Source: Candidatus Palibaumannia cicadellinicola (lineage in GTDB: Bacteria > Pseudomonadota > Gammaproteobacteria > Enterobacterales > Enterobacteriaceae). From it: 64,000 nt of DNA. Position 1 is the stretch's first letter, and every line of letters starts with the position of its first letter. Location of the stretch: positions 62,001 to 126,000 of the forward strand of contig NZ_CP008985.1 of assembly GCF_000754265.1 (NCBI RefSeq), written 5' to 3'. A program made the position numbers and the translations under genes. Below are positions 22,430 to 35,942 of the stretch, in pieces. The notes beneath the pieces are model-generated. The model saw only the letters and a program-made list of their open reading frames with translations. It had not been told where the DNA came from and searched no databases.

Positions 22430-23767
22430 CTATTCTATATCCGCAGATCTGAAGATACCGCGCAAAGAATTTGGATATACATCAACAATTTCTACATCAA
22501 CGAATTTTCCTATCATCCCAAGGTTACCTACAAAGTTTACCACACGGTTATTTTCGGTACGTCCTGATAGGTTCATCACATTTTTGCGTGAGGTACCTTC
22601 CACCAAAATACGCTGTATTGTACCTTTCATAGCATTGCTAAACCGCATAGCCTGCTGGCGAATACGCTCCTGTAAAATATATAGTCGTTGCTTTTTTTCT
22701 TGCTGACTCACTGGATCAACGATATTAGCAGCAGGTGTGCCCGGACGGGCGGAATAGATGAAACTAAAGCTTATATCAAAATTTACCTCTGATATAAAAT
22801 TCATGGTCTGCTCGAAATCTTCCTGGGTTTCACCTGGAAAACCAACAATAAAATCTGAACTAATTTGGATCGACGGTCGTACCTTATGTAGCTTACGAAT
22901 AATATATTTATACTCTAAGGCAGTGTGAGCACGTTTCATCATAGTCAAAATACGGTCTGAACCGCTTTGCACCGGAAGATGAACGAAACTGACTAGTTCC
23001 GGAGTATCTCGGTAGACATCAATGAGATCATCCGTGAAGTCAAGAGGGTGACTTGTAGTAAAACGGATGCGGTCGATACCACTAATGCCCGCAACCAGCC
23101 GTAGTAGTTCAGCAAAGGTGCAAATTCCGCCGCCGTCGCGCGTACCATAGTAGGCATTGACATTCTGCCCTAATAGATGGATTTCACGAACTTTTTGATC
23201 TGCAAGTTTGGTGATCTCGAAAAGAATATCTTCGCACGGCCTGCTTACTTCCTCGCCGCGAGTATAAGGTACCACGCAGAAGCTACAGTATTTATTACAG
23301 CCTTCCATAATAGAGACAAATGCTGTGGGGCCTTTTGCGCGAGGTTCAGGTAGATGATCAAATTTTTCTATTTCAGGAAAACTTATATCCACAACAGGAC
23401 TACGGGTACTACGCACGTGGTTAATCATATCCGGCAGGCGGTGCAAGGTCTGCGGCCCAAAGACAATATCCACATAATTAGCGCGGTCACGTATGCGAGA
23501 TCCTTCCTGCGAAGCTACGCAACCGCCTACGCCAATAATTAAATCCGGATTTGCTTCCTTTAGAATTCGCCAGCGGCCTAATTGGTGAAAAACTTTTTCC
23601 TGAACCTTATCCCTGATTGAACAGGTATTCAGCAATAGAACATCTGCTTCTTCGGCGAGATCTGTCAAATGATACCTATGAGTACTATCTAATAAATCAG
23701 CTATCTTCGATGAATCATACTGATTCATCTGACAGCCACAGGTTTTGATATGTAATTTGGCGTTCAT
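22430..23767 (-). CDS. miaB: MiaB, tRNA methylthiotransferase, short C-terminus
   Basis: Radical-SAM enzyme that adds a methylthio group to i6A37 of tRNAs reading UNN codons. Cluster-binding cysteines are in CGCQMN, LNTCSIR and VGGCVASQ (auxiliary cluster) and in GCNKYCSFC (radical-SAM CX3CX2C). The TRAM domain follows. The ATG at 23767 gives [18 protein letters not shown], matching E. coli; a longer frame from 23917 has 50 unrelated residues. At 445 residues it lacks about 25 residues at the C-terminus: after VYPNSLRG the usual tail is replaced by a few residues and a stop. Divergent to ubiF, as in E. coli. Confidence 0.96.
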   Translation of the reverse strand: MNAKLHIKTCGCQMNQYDSSKIADLLDSTHRYHLTDLAEEADVLLLNTCSIRDKVQEKVFHQLGRWRILKEANPDLIIGVGGCVASQEGSRIRDRANYVDIVFGPQTLHRLPDMINHVRSTRSPVVDISFPEIEKFDHLPEPRAKGPTAFVSIMEGCNKYCSFCVVPYTRGEEVSRPCEDILFEITKLADQKVREIHLLGQNVNAYYGTRDGGGICTFAELLRLVAGISGIDRIRFTTSHPLDFTDDLIDVYRDTPELVSFVHLPVQSGSDRILTMMKRAHTALEYKYIIRKLHKVRPSIQISSDFIVGFPGETQEDFEQTMNFISEVNFDISFSFIYSARPGTPAANIVDPVSQQEKKQRLYILQERIRQQAMRFSNAMKGTIQRILVEGTSRKNVMNLSGRTENNRVVNFVGNLGMIGKFVDVEIVDVYPNSLRGIFRSADIE

Positions 23768-23854
23768 TAGCTTACCCTTACTCAGTATAGTAAAAAAAGC
23801 TGAAGGCTCGTGCAGGATTAGTTTTGAGATATAATAATAAGTATACCACGTATA

Positions 23855-27163
<3,309 letters not shown>

Positions 27164-27197
27164 CTAAGAAATTAAACTATTTTACCAAACGGTAGCG

Positions 27198-27989
27198 TCA
27201 AGTGCCGTTATTGATCTCCAGAATATTATAGATACGCGCTTTATATACATCTAACTTTTGCGGAGTCAACATATTACGCTTATCATCTAACACGACGCCG
27301 CCGCAATCATCGGCAATCTGCTGGGCAGATTGTAACATCAGCTTGAAGTTCTGATGGGCATCACCATAGGATGGTACTATCATGAACATAGATATGCCAG
27401 GAGTCGTAAATGTGGTCATGTTCTCCGTATTAAACCAACCAGGTTTGATCATATTTGCTAAACTAAATAGTACTGGTCCGCCGCCAGTAGGACTCAAATG
27501 ACGGTGAAATATCTTCATATCACCAAATTGGAATCCAGCCTGTAAAAGGCTTTGCCATAAGTCTTCCCCGCCTATTACAGTGCCATTATAGGCAGCTATA
27601 TTTAGCACAAGCACTGTTTCCCTTTCCCTATGAGGTGCCTGTGTAGTCTGAGTCTGCTGTGCGGAACACGAAGCATGGCTTTCCTGTTGAGTCTCATACG
27701 CTAACAAAGGTTCATCCGGCGGTATTAGTACGTCATAGTTAAATGAATCGTACTTAGTGTACGTGCACTCAAATGGTACGTCATTATCAAAATCTGGTTT
27801 ATCTATATTTGTCTTATCAGATAGCTGCGTTTCACTATCACTACCATCCTGATATTTTTTTTTAGTTACTGAAGGATCGTGGAAAACTGCAGACTGCTCT
27901 TTACGACTAGTCCAAAAACCATGTAACAGCAGTACAATGATGGCCATTCCACCCATAATAATTAATATTAGACGCAAATTTTGTATCAT
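27198..27989 (-). CDS. zipA: ZipA, division protein anchoring FtsZ
   Basis: Bitopic inner-membrane protein that tethers FtsZ and is needed for septation. N-terminal membrane anchor ([21 protein letters not shown]), a short charged region, a disordered linker, and the FtsZ-binding domain from about residue 125 ([73 protein letters not shown]). 263 residues against 328 in E. coli; the Pro/Gln-rich linker is shortened and not Pro/Gln-rich. Upstream of ligA on the same strand. cysZ, which lies between zipA and cysK in E. coli, is gone. Confidence 0.95.
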   Translation of the reverse strand: MIQNLRLILIIMGGMAIIVLLLHGFWTSRKEQSAVFHDPSVTKKKYQDGSDSETQLSDKTNIDKPDFDNDVPFECTYTKYDSFNYDVLIPPDEPLLAYETQQESHASCSAQQTQTTQAPHRERETVLVLNIAAYNGTVIGGEDLWQSLLQAGFQFGDMKIFHRHLSPTGGGPVLFSLANMIKPGWFNTENMTTFTTPGISMFMIVPSYGDAHQNFKLMLQSAQQIADDCGGVVLDDKRNMLTPQKLDVYKARIYNILEINNGT

Positions 27990-28261
27990 TACTATCTCAG
28001 CTATTTGAGTTCATTTGATATTACCTACCAAACTGGCAAAACATTTATTCTTTTAAACTGTATTTCTCCGTGCCGACAAGTACAAGTCTTATAGTACAAA
28101 GTATTTCTAAGTTGATGGTAAAATACCAACATAGCAAATTCTATTTTGAAAACTTATTTCTTAATAACATATCGATAGATGATTATTTTACTTTTACCGA
28201 TATACTGAAAGAGTATACTTATACTTAAATTATTCCTCTAATCTGTACTATAGGACTGGCC

Positions 28262-29230
28262 ATGAGCAAAATTTACGAAGACAATTCGCTGACAATCGGC
28301 CATACCCCGCTTGTCCGTTTAAACCGTATTGGCAATGGCCGTATTCTAGCAAAAGTGGAATATCGTAATCCAAGTGGCAGCATTAAGTGCCGCATTGGTG
28401 CTAATATGATCTGGGATGCAGAGAAACGTGGCGTGCTAAAACCAGGTATAGAACTAGTAGAACCTACTAGCGGTAATACAGGTATTGCATTAGCCTATGT
28501 AGCGGCTGCACGTAGATATAAGCTAACTCTTACTATGCCAGAAACCATGAGTATTGAGCGGCGCAAACTACTGAAAGCCCTAGGAGCGAACTTAGTGCTG
28601 ACTAATGGACAAAAAGGGATGAAGGGCGCTATTGCTAAAGCAGAAGAGATTGTTCTCACTAATCCAAAACGTTACCTTATGCTACAGCAGTTTAGTAATC
28701 CTGCTAACCCTGAGATTCATGAGCATACCACCGGCCCTGAAATATGGGAGGACACTGATGGAGAAGTGGATATTTTTATTGCTGGTGTTGGCACAGGCGG
28801 TACTCTAACTGGTGTCGGCCGTTATCTTAAGCGCCGCACCCAGAACCATAATGTGATCACAGTTGCGGTAGAACCTAGCGATTCGCCGGTGATCAGCCAG
28901 GCACTAGCTGGAGAAGTTATTACACCGGGACCACATAAAATTCAGGGTATTGGTGCCGGTTTCATTCCAGAAAACTTAGATCTAAGTATTATTGATCGTG
29001 TTGAAAAAATTACTAATGAAAAAGCAATCCATACCGCACGACGTTTAATGGAAGAGGAAGGCATCCTAGCTGGTATTTCTTCTGGTGCTGCGGTAGCTGC
29101 CGCGCTGAAATTACAAGAAGAAAAAACTTTATTTAATAAAAATATAGTTGTTATCTTGCCTTCTTCCGGTGAACGTTACCTCAGTACAGCTCTATTCGCA
29201 GATCTTTTCACAGCAACAGAATTACAATGA
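28262..29230 (+). CDS. cysK: CysK, cysteine synthase A
   Basis: PLP-dependent O-acetylserine sulfhydrylase, the last step of cysteine synthesis. 322 residues, colinear with E. coli CysK. PLP Lys42 sits in [10 protein letters not shown], the substrate loop is [14 protein letters not shown], and the phosphate-binding loop is [10 protein letters not shown]. An intrinsic terminator follows 22 bases after the stop. First of the cysK-ptsH-ptsI order of E. coli. With cysUWA in this window it indicates assimilation of inorganic sulfur, provided the reduction genes exist elsewhere. Confidence 0.98.
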   Translation: MSKIYEDNSLTIGHTPLVRLNRIGNGRILAKVEYRNPSGSIKCRIGANMIWDAEKRGVLKPGIELVEPTSGNTGIALAYVAAARRYKLTLTMPETMSIERRKLLKALGANLVLTNGQKGMKGAIAKAEEIVLTNPKRYLMLQQFSNPANPEIHEHTTGPEIWEDTDGEVDIFIAGVGTGGTLTGVGRYLKRRTQNHNVITVAVEPSDSPVISQALAGEVITPGPHKIQGIGAGFIPENLDLSIIDRVEKITNEKAIHTARRLMEEEGILAGISSGAAVAAALKLQEEKTLFNKNIVVILPSSGERYLSTALFADLFTATELQ

Positions 29231-29252
29231 AATTTACCATAGCTTAATGAAA

Positions 29253-29275
29253 AGCACCCTACTGGGTGCTTTTTT
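29253..29275 (+). terminator. Intrinsic terminator after cysK
   Basis: Perfect 7-bp GC-rich stem AGCACCC (29253-29259), 4-base loop TACT, GGGTGCT (29264-29270), followed directly by a run of five T. The position just after cysK and the strong stem make this a confident rho-independent terminator, isolating cysK from ptsHI. Confidence 0.92.
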
Positions 29276-29463
29276 GTAGTTAATATGCATGAAGCAATTA
29301 TTATCTGCATATTGTAGTTTGTTATAAATGATATTTGAAATTATTTATCATAGCGTAGCGACTGTAGGACTAGTTCTTAATTATAATATAAGCTAAAGTA
29401 AACCTTTTAGGTTAAACTTTAGCACCATGAGACTGATATAATCTAATGAGTTGGGGAAACAAA

Positions 29464-29721
29464 ATGTACCAACAAACAGTGATAATTACCGCTCCCAACG
29501 GTTTACATACTAGGCCAGCAACCCAGTTTGTCAAAAAAGCTAAAGGTTTTAATTCTGAAATTACCATCACCTCTAATGGTAAAAGCGTTAGTGCTAAAAG
29601 CTTGTTTAAACTGCAAACCCTCGGTCTTACGCATGGTACTATGATCACTATTGCCGCGAAAGGTGAAGACGAAAAGACAGCAGTAGAACATTTAGTCAAA
29701 CTAATGGCAGAGCTTGTGTAA
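29464..29721 (+). CDS. ptsH: PtsH, HPr phosphocarrier protein
   Basis: Small cytosolic carrier that takes phosphate from enzyme I and passes it to sugar-specific PTS enzymes. 85 residues, the E. coli length, with phospho-His15 in [10 protein letters not shown]. The ATG at 29464 gives [13 protein letters not shown]; a start six codons upstream is not supported by homology. It is followed 55 bases later by ptsI. It needs an EII partner: crr, third in the E. coli operon, is missing from its expected place. Confidence 0.97.
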   Translation: MYQQTVIITAPNGLHTRPATQFVKKAKGFNSEITITSNGKSVSAKSLFKLQTLGLTHGTMITIAAKGEDEKTAVEHLVKLMAELV

Positions 29722-29776
29722 TACATATAAAGGCACGTTATTTTTAGTTAACATATGTCACGAATAAGGTAGGGTT

Positions 29777-31501
29777 ATGATTTCAGGCATATTAGCATCA
29801 CCGGGCATTGCCTTTGGTAAAGCGCTACTCTTAAAAGAAGATAATATTGTCATCAACCGGAAAAACATTACTACCCCCCAGGTTGAACAAGAAGTCGAAC
29901 GTTTTATCGCTGGACGCACCAAAGCGTCCGCACAGTTGGAAGCCATTAAAAAGAAAGCAGGTGCAACTTTCGGTAAAGAAAAAGAAGCTATATTAGAAGG
30001 ACAAATTGCATTATTAGAAGACGAAGAATTTGAGCAGGACATCATAGTTCTGATTAAAGAAGATCTCGTAAGCGCCGATGCTGCTGTTTACTCTGTCATT
30101 GAGACTCAGGCTCAAGCACTAGAAAAACTTGACGACGAATATCTTAAAGAACGTGTCACTGATGTGCGTGACGTTGGTAAACGCCTGCTACGCAATATTC
30201 TTAGCATGCCTATCATTGATTTGAGTGCCATTAACGAAGAAGTAGTGCTAGTAGCTGTCGATCTGACACCATCCGAGACCGCGCAGCTGAATCTGGATAA
30301 AGTGCTAGGTTTTGTTACTAATCTAGGTGGTCAGACATCGCATACCTCTATTATGGCTCGCTCACTAGAATTGCCGGCAATAGTAGGTACCAGCAATGTG
30401 ACAACAATAGTGAATAATGGTGACTACCTGATTATCGATGCAATTAACAACCATCTTTATATTAACCCAGCGCCGGTAATAGTAGAAAAACTAAAAAAGC
30501 TGCAAAGTCAGTATGTTGCTGAAAAAAACGAGCTAGCTAAGATTAAAGAACTACCAGCAATTACTATCGACGGGCACCAAGTAGAACTTTGCGCTAACAT
30601 TGGTACTATACGTGAAATAGCCAGTGCGGAGCGTAATGGTGCAGAAGGTATCGGTCTTTATCGTACTGAATTTTTATTTATGAACCGCGATTCCCTGCCA
30701 AGCGAAGAAGAGCAATTTCAGGTCTATAAAAATATAGTAAAGTCGATGCCTACCGGTTGGGTTATAGCACGAACTCTAGATATAGGTGGTGACAAAGACC
30801 TCCCTTATATGCATCTACCGAAAGAAGACAACCCATTCCTAGGCTGGCGAGCGATCCGTATTGGCCTCGATCGTAAGGAAATATTACATACTCAGCTGCG
30901 CGCTATTCTTCGAGCGTCGGCATTTGGAAAACTACGTATCATGTATCCGATGATTATTTCAGTGGAAGAAGTACGTATCCTGAAGCTTGAATTAGATGTG
31001 CTAAAGGAGCAATTGCATAAAGAGCATCATAAGTTTGACAAAGATATTAAAGTTGGCGTTATGGTAGAAACACCGGCTGCAGCCGTGATAGCTAGTCATC
31101 TATCCAAGGAAGTAGACTTCTTTAGTATTGGAACAAACGATTTGACACAGTATACTCTTGCAGTCGATCGGGGTAATAAGTTAATTTCTCATCTTTATAA
31201 TCCTATGTCTCCGGCTGTATTAATGTTAATTAAGCAAGTTATCGACGCATCTCATGCCGAAGGAAAATGGACTGGTATGTGTGGCGAGCTAGCAGGAGAT
31301 GAACGTGCTACATTATTGTTATTAGGTATGGGACTAGATGAATTCAGTATGAGTGCAATTTCTCTCCCGCGTATAAAAAAAATTATTCGTAACACAACTT
31401 TTATTAATGCAAAATTATTAGCAGAAGAAGCACTAGCTCAACCAACCGCCGAAGATGTAATTAATCTAGTCAATAAGTTTATCAATAAGTTTATTAACTA
31501 A
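29777..31501 (+). CDS. ptsI: PtsI, PTS enzyme I
   Basis: Transfers phosphate from phosphoenolpyruvate to HPr. 574 residues (E. coli 575) and colinear. Phospho-His189 in GGQTSHTS (usually GGRTSHTS), PEP-binding [24 protein letters not shown], and the catalytic Cys in MCGELAGDE are present. The last codons read NKFINKFIN because of a 12-base tandem duplication; the E. coli tail EEKTIC is replaced. The crr gene does not follow. Confidence 0.97.
   Translation: MISGILASPGIAFGKALLLKEDNIVINRKNITTPQVEQEVERFIAGRTKASAQLEAIKKKAGATFGKEKEAILEGQIALLEDEEFEQDIIVLIKEDLVSADAAVYSVIETQAQALEKLDDEYLKERVTDVRDVGKRLLRNILSMPIIDLSAINEEVVLVAVDLTPSETAQLNLDKVLGFVTNLGGQTSHTSIMARSLELPAIVGTSNVTTIVNNGDYLIIDAINNHLYINPAPVIVEKLKKLQSQYVAEKNELAKIKELPAITIDGHQVELCANIGTIREIASAERNGAEGIGLYRTEFLFMNRDSLPSEEEQFQVYKNIVKSMPTGWVIARTLDIGGDKDLPYMHLPKEDNPFLGWRAIRIGLDRKEILHTQLRAILRASAFGKLRIMYPMIISVEEVRILKLELDVLKEQLHKEHHKFDKDIKVGVMVETPAAAVIASHLSKEVDFFSIGTNDLTQYTLAVDRGNKLISHLYNPMSPAVLMLIKQVIDASHAEGKWTGMCGELAGDERATLLLLGMGLDEFSMSAISLPRIKKIIRNTTFINAKLLAEEALAQPTAEDVINLVNKFINKFIN
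31472..31495. repeat. 12-bp tandem duplication at the ptsI 3' end
   Basis: AATAAGTTTATC (31472-31483) followed by AATAAGTTTATT (31484-31495), 11 of 12 bases identical, encoding NKFI twice just before the ptsI stop. It has the form of a slippage duplication in the C-terminal helix. Confidence 0.85.
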
Positions 31502-31752
31502 AAAGAGATGGGAAATAGTTACTCCTAAGTCAGGGTAAGAGATCTTCTGACGGAAGAAGAAACATTGAAGTGATTTTCAACGATAATATTATCAGTAATC
31601 CTGACGTTAGGTAACATTAAGTAAGTATGTGTATTAGCTCAGAGCAATCTACTTCAACTTGGGATAATGATTTGGTCGAAACATACCTTTGCTAGCTTAC
31701 CTGTTGTTATTCCATGATACGTATAACACATTAACCGCCTGCGAGGTCCAAT

Positions 31753-32886
31753 ATGTCTTGTCCAGTTCTAGAACTCACGCAGCAGTTAATGATGTCTCCA
31801 TCACTTAGCAATCAGGAGACCGGAGGCCAAGCTATCATAATTGCACGTCTACAGGCACTTGGCTTTACCATCGAACCTATGGTTTTCGATAACACCATAA
31901 ATTTTTGGTCCTGGCGCGGTAATGGTCGTACGTTGGCCTTCTCCGGGCACACAGAAGTAGTGCCTAGTTATGGTGAGCAAAGCTGGGATAAGGAGAATCC
32001 ACAGTTTAAACCAGCGCTACGTGATGGTATGCTATATGGCCGTGGCGCGGTAGATATGAAAGGCTCACTAGCAGCTATGGTCGTAGCCGCCGAGCGCTTT
32101 GTCAAACAACATCCGCACCATGAGGGCCGTCTAGCATTTCTGATAACTTCTGATGAAGAAGCGAGCGCACACAATGGAATAGGAACGGTTAAGGTAGTTG
32201 ATACTCTGAGAGCTCGTAATGAACGGCTAGATTATTGTTTAGTAGGTGAACCTTCTAGCAAACGTCAGGTAGGAGATGTTATCAAAAACGGACGATGTGG
32301 ATCGCTCATCGCTAATATTGTGGTTAAGGGCGTGCAGGATAATATTAGTTATCAGCATCTCGCGGATAACCCGGTACACCGAGCTATAAAACTATTACAA
32401 ACTCTGGTATCCACAGAATGGGATCAAGGTAATGCTTTCTTCCCACCTACTACAATGCAGATTGCGAACATTCATGCTGGTACTAGTAGTATCCATGCTA
32501 TACCAAGTGAACTAATAGTACAGTTGCATTTTCTGTTTAGCACCGAATTAACTGATGAAATCATCCGGAAGCGGGTGGATGCTATATTGCAACAATACGG
32601 CCTATATTACCACATTGACTGGTGGCTTTCCGGCAACCCATTTCTCACTACTCATGGAGAACTTTTAGAAGCGGTAGTTCGAGCAGTACAGCAATATCAA
32701 GAGATAACCCCTAGGTTAGAAACTACTGGAGGAACCTCCTACGGTCCCTTTATCGCACGCATGGGCGCGCAGATAGTTGAGCTCGGCCCGGTGAGCACAA
32801 CTATCCATAAGGAGTGCGTTAGCGCTGCTGATTTACAGCTGTTGAGCCGTATGTACCAACGTATTATGGAGCTGCTAATTTTATAA
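31753..32886 (+). CDS. dapE: DapE, succinyl-diaminopimelate desuccinylase, unusual active site
   Basis: M20 zinc peptidase-family enzyme that removes succinate from N-succinyl-LL-diaminopimelate on the route to lysine and peptidoglycan meso-DAP. 377 residues (E. coli 375), colinear. Metal ligands appear intact: His66, Asp101 (GAVDMKG), Glu136 (SDEEA), Glu166 (VGEPSS), His352 (TIHK). Several residues invariant in my recollection of the family differ: Glu68 for Asp in HTD; Asp196-Asn197 for Gly-His in VQGH; Ile247-His248 for Asn-Asn; Tyr330-Gly-Pro332 for Asp-Gly-Arg; and HKECV where E. coli has HKINECV. Identity is secure, but the catalytic state is uncertain. Confidence 0.92.
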   Translation: MSCPVLELTQQLMMSPSLSNQETGGQAIIIARLQALGFTIEPMVFDNTINFWSWRGNGRTLAFSGHTEVVPSYGEQSWDKENPQFKPALRDGMLYGRGAVDMKGSLAAMVVAAERFVKQHPHHEGRLAFLITSDEEASAHNGIGTVKVVDTLRARNERLDYCLVGEPSSKRQVGDVIKNGRCGSLIANIVVKGVQDNISYQHLADNPVHRAIKLLQTLVSTEWDQGNAFFPPTTMQIANIHAGTSSIHAIPSELIVQLHFLFSTELTDEIIRKRVDAILQQYGLYYHIDWWLSGNPFLTTHGELLEAVVRAVQQYQEITPRLETTGGTSYGPFIARMGAQIVELGPVSTTIHKECVSAADLQLLSRMYQRIMELLIL

Positions 32887-32903
32887 AGTCTATTCGATGG
32901 TAA

Positions 32904-32926
32904 TTGATTATATTGTATATAATCAA
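32904..32926. terminator. Hairpin between convergent dapE and purC
   Basis: TTGATTATAT (32904-32913), 3-base loop, ATATAATCAA (32917-32926): a perfect 10-bp but AT-only-rich stem in the 50-base gap between two converging genes. Position suggests a weak bidirectional transcription end. There is no T-run on either side, so confidence is limited. Confidence 0.4.
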
Positions 32927-32936
32927 AACTTAGTAA

Positions 32937-33650
32937 TTAGTTAAAAGAAACGCCGATACGTCTAGCTACTTCCTCGTATGCTTCAATAACACCGCCTAAG
33001 CTTTGACGAAAAAGATCTTTATCCATTTTCTTTAATGTTTTCTTATCCCATAATCGGCTAACGTCTGGAGAAAACTCATCACCTAAAACAACTTCGTCAT
33101 TAAACAACCCAAACTCTAACTTAAAGTCTACCAAAATAAGTCCAGCATCATCAAAAAAATTTTTTAGAATATGATTAGTCTGATAAGTTAACTCTTTCAT
33201 CTTAGCAAAATGCACCTCGCTAACCCAACCGAAGGTTCTGCAGTATGAAGCGTTGATGATTGGATCATTCATGGAGTCGTTTTTTAAAAATAAATCGTAC
33301 AATGGAGGATCGAGAATCTGACCCTCTTTTATGCCTAAACGTTTTACGATTGAACCAGCAGCTCGGTTACGTACAACAAACTCTACAGGAATCATCTTTA
33401 GCTTCTTAACCAAAGTTTCATGATGAGATAGTACTCGCTCTATCTGTGTTGGAATACCGGATCTCAATAATTTTTGCATAATAATATAATTAAACTGATT
33501 ATTTATCATACCTTTGCGATCAAATTGCTTGAGATACTTACCATCTAGCATTGAGATATCATTGCGGAATTCTAGTATCACAAAATGTGGGTCATCGGTA
33601 GTATAGACAGTTTTTGCTTTGCCGCGATAAAACTCCGCTAACTTTTTCAT
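32937..33650 (-). CDS. purC: PurC, SAICAR synthetase
   Basis: Adds aspartate to CAIR in purine synthesis. 237 residues, the E. coli length. Start [31 protein letters not shown], and [21 protein letters not shown] are conserved. Two positions in well-conserved motifs differ: NDISMLDG (31-37 region) where E. coli has NDTSAGDG, and FSPDVSRLW (Val197) where the family has Gly. The genomic codon for Val197 is GTT. These are near the ATP/substrate site and may lower activity. It is divergent to purM. Confidence 0.94.
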   Translation of the reverse strand: MKKLAEFYRGKAKTVYTTDDPHFVILEFRNDISMLDGKYLKQFDRKGMINNQFNYIIMQKLLRSGIPTQIERVLSHHETLVKKLKMIPVEFVVRNRAAGSIVKRLGIKEGQILDPPLYDLFLKNDSMNDPIINASYCRTFGWVSEVHFAKMKELTYQTNHILKNFFDDAGLILVDFKLEFGLFNDEVVLGDEFSPDVSRLWDKKTLKKMDKDLFRQSLGGVIEAYEEVARRIGVSFN

Positions 33651-33952
33651 CTTTGCATTGATTCCTATTGACTTAACTATTGATCCTATTCTCTAGTTAA
33701 TCCGCTGTATTAAAATAGTATTTTAGGGGGTAATATATCTAACTTACCGTTTTTGTTACTCATAATTGATGGGAACATATCATATAGCAGCAGAGTATGC
33801 CAGCTACTGTTTTGGTATACGCTCCTAATAAATCCTCTACTGATCATCGGTAAAATAAATATATATTCCTTTCTCGCAAATAATAGCTCATGCAGTTAAA
33901 ATGATTTAGTTCCCATTTTTAAGCCATAAATTATTTTGGTAAATAGCGTACT
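33651..33952. other. Intergenic gap between divergent purC and purM
   Basis: 302 bases with no gene remnant recognised. It should hold divergent promoters for purC and purMN. I looked for the PurR palindrome (ACGCAAACGTTTGCGT-like) and see none, which suggests these pur genes are no longer PurR-regulated. Confidence 0.4.
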
Positions 33953-34996
33953 ATGATTGACAAAACCGTCTTCAGCTATAAAGAGGCAGGTGTAGATATC
34001 GATGCCGGTAATGCATTAGTCAACTATATTCAAGGTGTCGTTAAACAAACTGAACGTCCGGAAGTAATGAGTAAGTTGGGTGGATTCGGTGCTTTATGCG
34101 CGTTACCGCAGAAGTACCATGAGCCTATTCTGGTATCTTGCATTGACGGTGTTGGTACGAAACTCCGTCTGGCTATTGATTTAAAGCGATACCACACTAT
34201 CGGGATCGATTTAGTAGCAATGTGCGTAAATGATTTAGTAGTACAAGGCGCTGAGCCTTTATTCTTTCTAGACTATTATGCTACTGGAAAACTTAATATA
34301 GAAACGGCTATGGTGGTGATACATAGTATCGCCGAAGGTTGCAGACAATCTGGTTGTGCACTCGTAGGTGGCGAAACTGCAGAAATGCCGGGTATATATC
34401 ACGGTGAAGACTACGATATCGCGGGCTTCTGCGTCGGAGTCGTGGAAAAAGATAACATAATCGACGGCAGCATGGTACAAGCTGGCGATTCACTTCTAGC
34501 GTTGGCATCTAGCGGACTACACTCTAATGGCTATTCACTAGTGCGAAAAATTATAGCATGTCACCAGATTGACGCTAACTCTACTAAGGTAGAAGGAAAA
34601 TTACTGGTAGATTATCTACTAACTCCTACGCGTATTTATGTTAAAACGCTGCTATCATTGATCCAGCAAATTCAGGTAAATGCTATCGTACATCTTACTG
34701 GTGGTGGATTCTGGGAAAATATCCCGCGCGTTCTACCAGTGAATACTCGGGCGATAATTAATGAAAATAGCTGGGAATGGCCAGCTGTATTCCATTGGAT
34801 ACAGCAAACTGGTAATATCAGCCATAATGAAATGTACCATATTTTCAACTGCGGAGTTGGTATGATTATCATAGTTCCTTCTACTAACCAAAAACAGGCG
34901 CTAAAAATTCTATCTAGCTTCGGAGAAAAAGCCTGGGTACTCGGTGAAATTAAGCAAGCTAAAGCTAAAAGTGAAAAGAAAGTTATGATTATCTGA
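33953..34996 (+). CDS. purM: PurM, AIR synthetase
   Basis: ATP-dependent ring closure of FGAM to aminoimidazole ribotide in purine synthesis. 347 residues (E. coli 345). [50 protein letters not shown] block, [24 protein letters not shown] and FNCGVGMI are present. Its stop overlaps the purN ATG by one base (34996), so the pair is translationally coupled as in E. coli. upp, upstream in E. coli, is missing. Confidence 0.97.
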   Translation: MIDKTVFSYKEAGVDIDAGNALVNYIQGVVKQTERPEVMSKLGGFGALCALPQKYHEPILVSCIDGVGTKLRLAIDLKRYHTIGIDLVAMCVNDLVVQGAEPLFFLDYYATGKLNIETAMVVIHSIAEGCRQSGCALVGGETAEMPGIYHGEDYDIAGFCVGVVEKDNIIDGSMVQAGDSLLALASSGLHSNGYSLVRKIIACHQIDANSTKVEGKLLVDYLLTPTRIYVKTLLSLIQQIQVNAIVHLTGGGFWENIPRVLPVNTRAIINENSWEWPAVFHWIQQTGNISHNEMYHIFNCGVGMIIIVPSTNQKQALKILSSFGEKAWVLGEIKQAKAKSEKKVMII

Positions 34997-35661
34997 TGAA
35001 ACGGCTTGTAGTTTTAATATCAGGTGAAGGAAGTAATCTCCAGGCGCTAATTGAAGCCTGTCAGCAGAGAAAGCTACCAGCGCAAATTTCGGCGGTAGTT
35101 AGTAACAAAGCTAGTGCCTACGGTCTAGTGCGCGCGGCAGTTATGAATATTCATGTCCATACCCTAGAAATTGAAAACTTTACTGAAAGTGAAGCTTTCG
35201 ATCACGCTCTGATAGATATTATTGATCAATATCAACCTGATGCAGTGGTATTAGCAGGATATATGCGTCTTTTATCGGTGGCATTTGTCACCCACTACGC
35301 AGATCGTTTGTTAAATATCCATCCCTCGCTCTTACCACGTTATCCAGGTCTACATACTCACCGTCAGGCACTCACAAATGGTGACATAGTGCACGGAACT
35401 TCGGTACATTTCGTAACCGATAAGCTAGATAGTGGGCCCGTTATCTTGCAGGCACGAGTGCCTATTTTACCCAACGACGACGAAATCACATTAGCACTAC
35501 GGGTAAAAAATCAGGAACATGTAATTTATCCTATTGTTATTGGCTGGTTACTATCAGGCAGATTAGTACTGCGCGCTGGTGCCGCCTGGCTAGATAACGT
35601 TCAACTGCCACCTAGCGGTTACGCTCTCAACTATCCGATAGTTACCTACAGTGATTTTTAG
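34996..35661 (+). CDS. purN: PurN, GAR transformylase
   Basis: Formyl transfer from 10-formyl-THF to glycinamide ribonucleotide. Catalytic Asn and His in LNIHPSLLPRYPGLHTHRQA, the Asp in TDKLDSGPVI, and the N-terminal LISGEGSNLQALI. 221 residues, about nine more than E. coli because the C-terminus continues past the PPSGYA motif. One-base overlap with purM. Next to ppk with speG and yfgF lost, still in E. coli order. Confidence 0.96.
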   Translation: MKRLVVLISGEGSNLQALIEACQQRKLPAQISAVVSNKASAYGLVRAAVMNIHVHTLEIENFTESEAFDHALIDIIDQYQPDAVVLAGYMRLLSVAFVTHYADRLLNIHPSLLPRYPGLHTHRQALTNGDIVHGTSVHFVTDKLDSGPVILQARVPILPNDDEITLALRVKNQEHVIYPIVIGWLLSGRLVLRAGAAWLDNVQLPPSGYALNYPIVTYSDF

Positions 35662-35942
35662 TAACCCATTACACTAAATTTACTTGTTATCTAAATCACA
35701 AACTATTACTGCGCACTAAACCTACACTTGATTACGTCCTCCAGAACGCCAGAGGAATCTCCCTACTTACAGCAACTCAACCATACGGTATTACAGTAAT
35801 GTTGACCCTTTTAGCTAAGCATATAGGGATTGCATTGCCGATAGATCATATCAATTAGATGATTCATGTCGTTAAAGTTAAACAATAGCGTAAATTTTCC
35901 TACTATGGTAGACCAAAAGAGATAAATGGAGTCAAAAGAATA

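Noticed and set aside
31502-31752. crr remnant after ptsI
   Set aside because: Read in the frames I checked, the gap shows no EIIA-Glc motif.
33651-33952. PurR operator between purC and purM
   Set aside because: No sequence close to the PurR palindrome could be found by eye.
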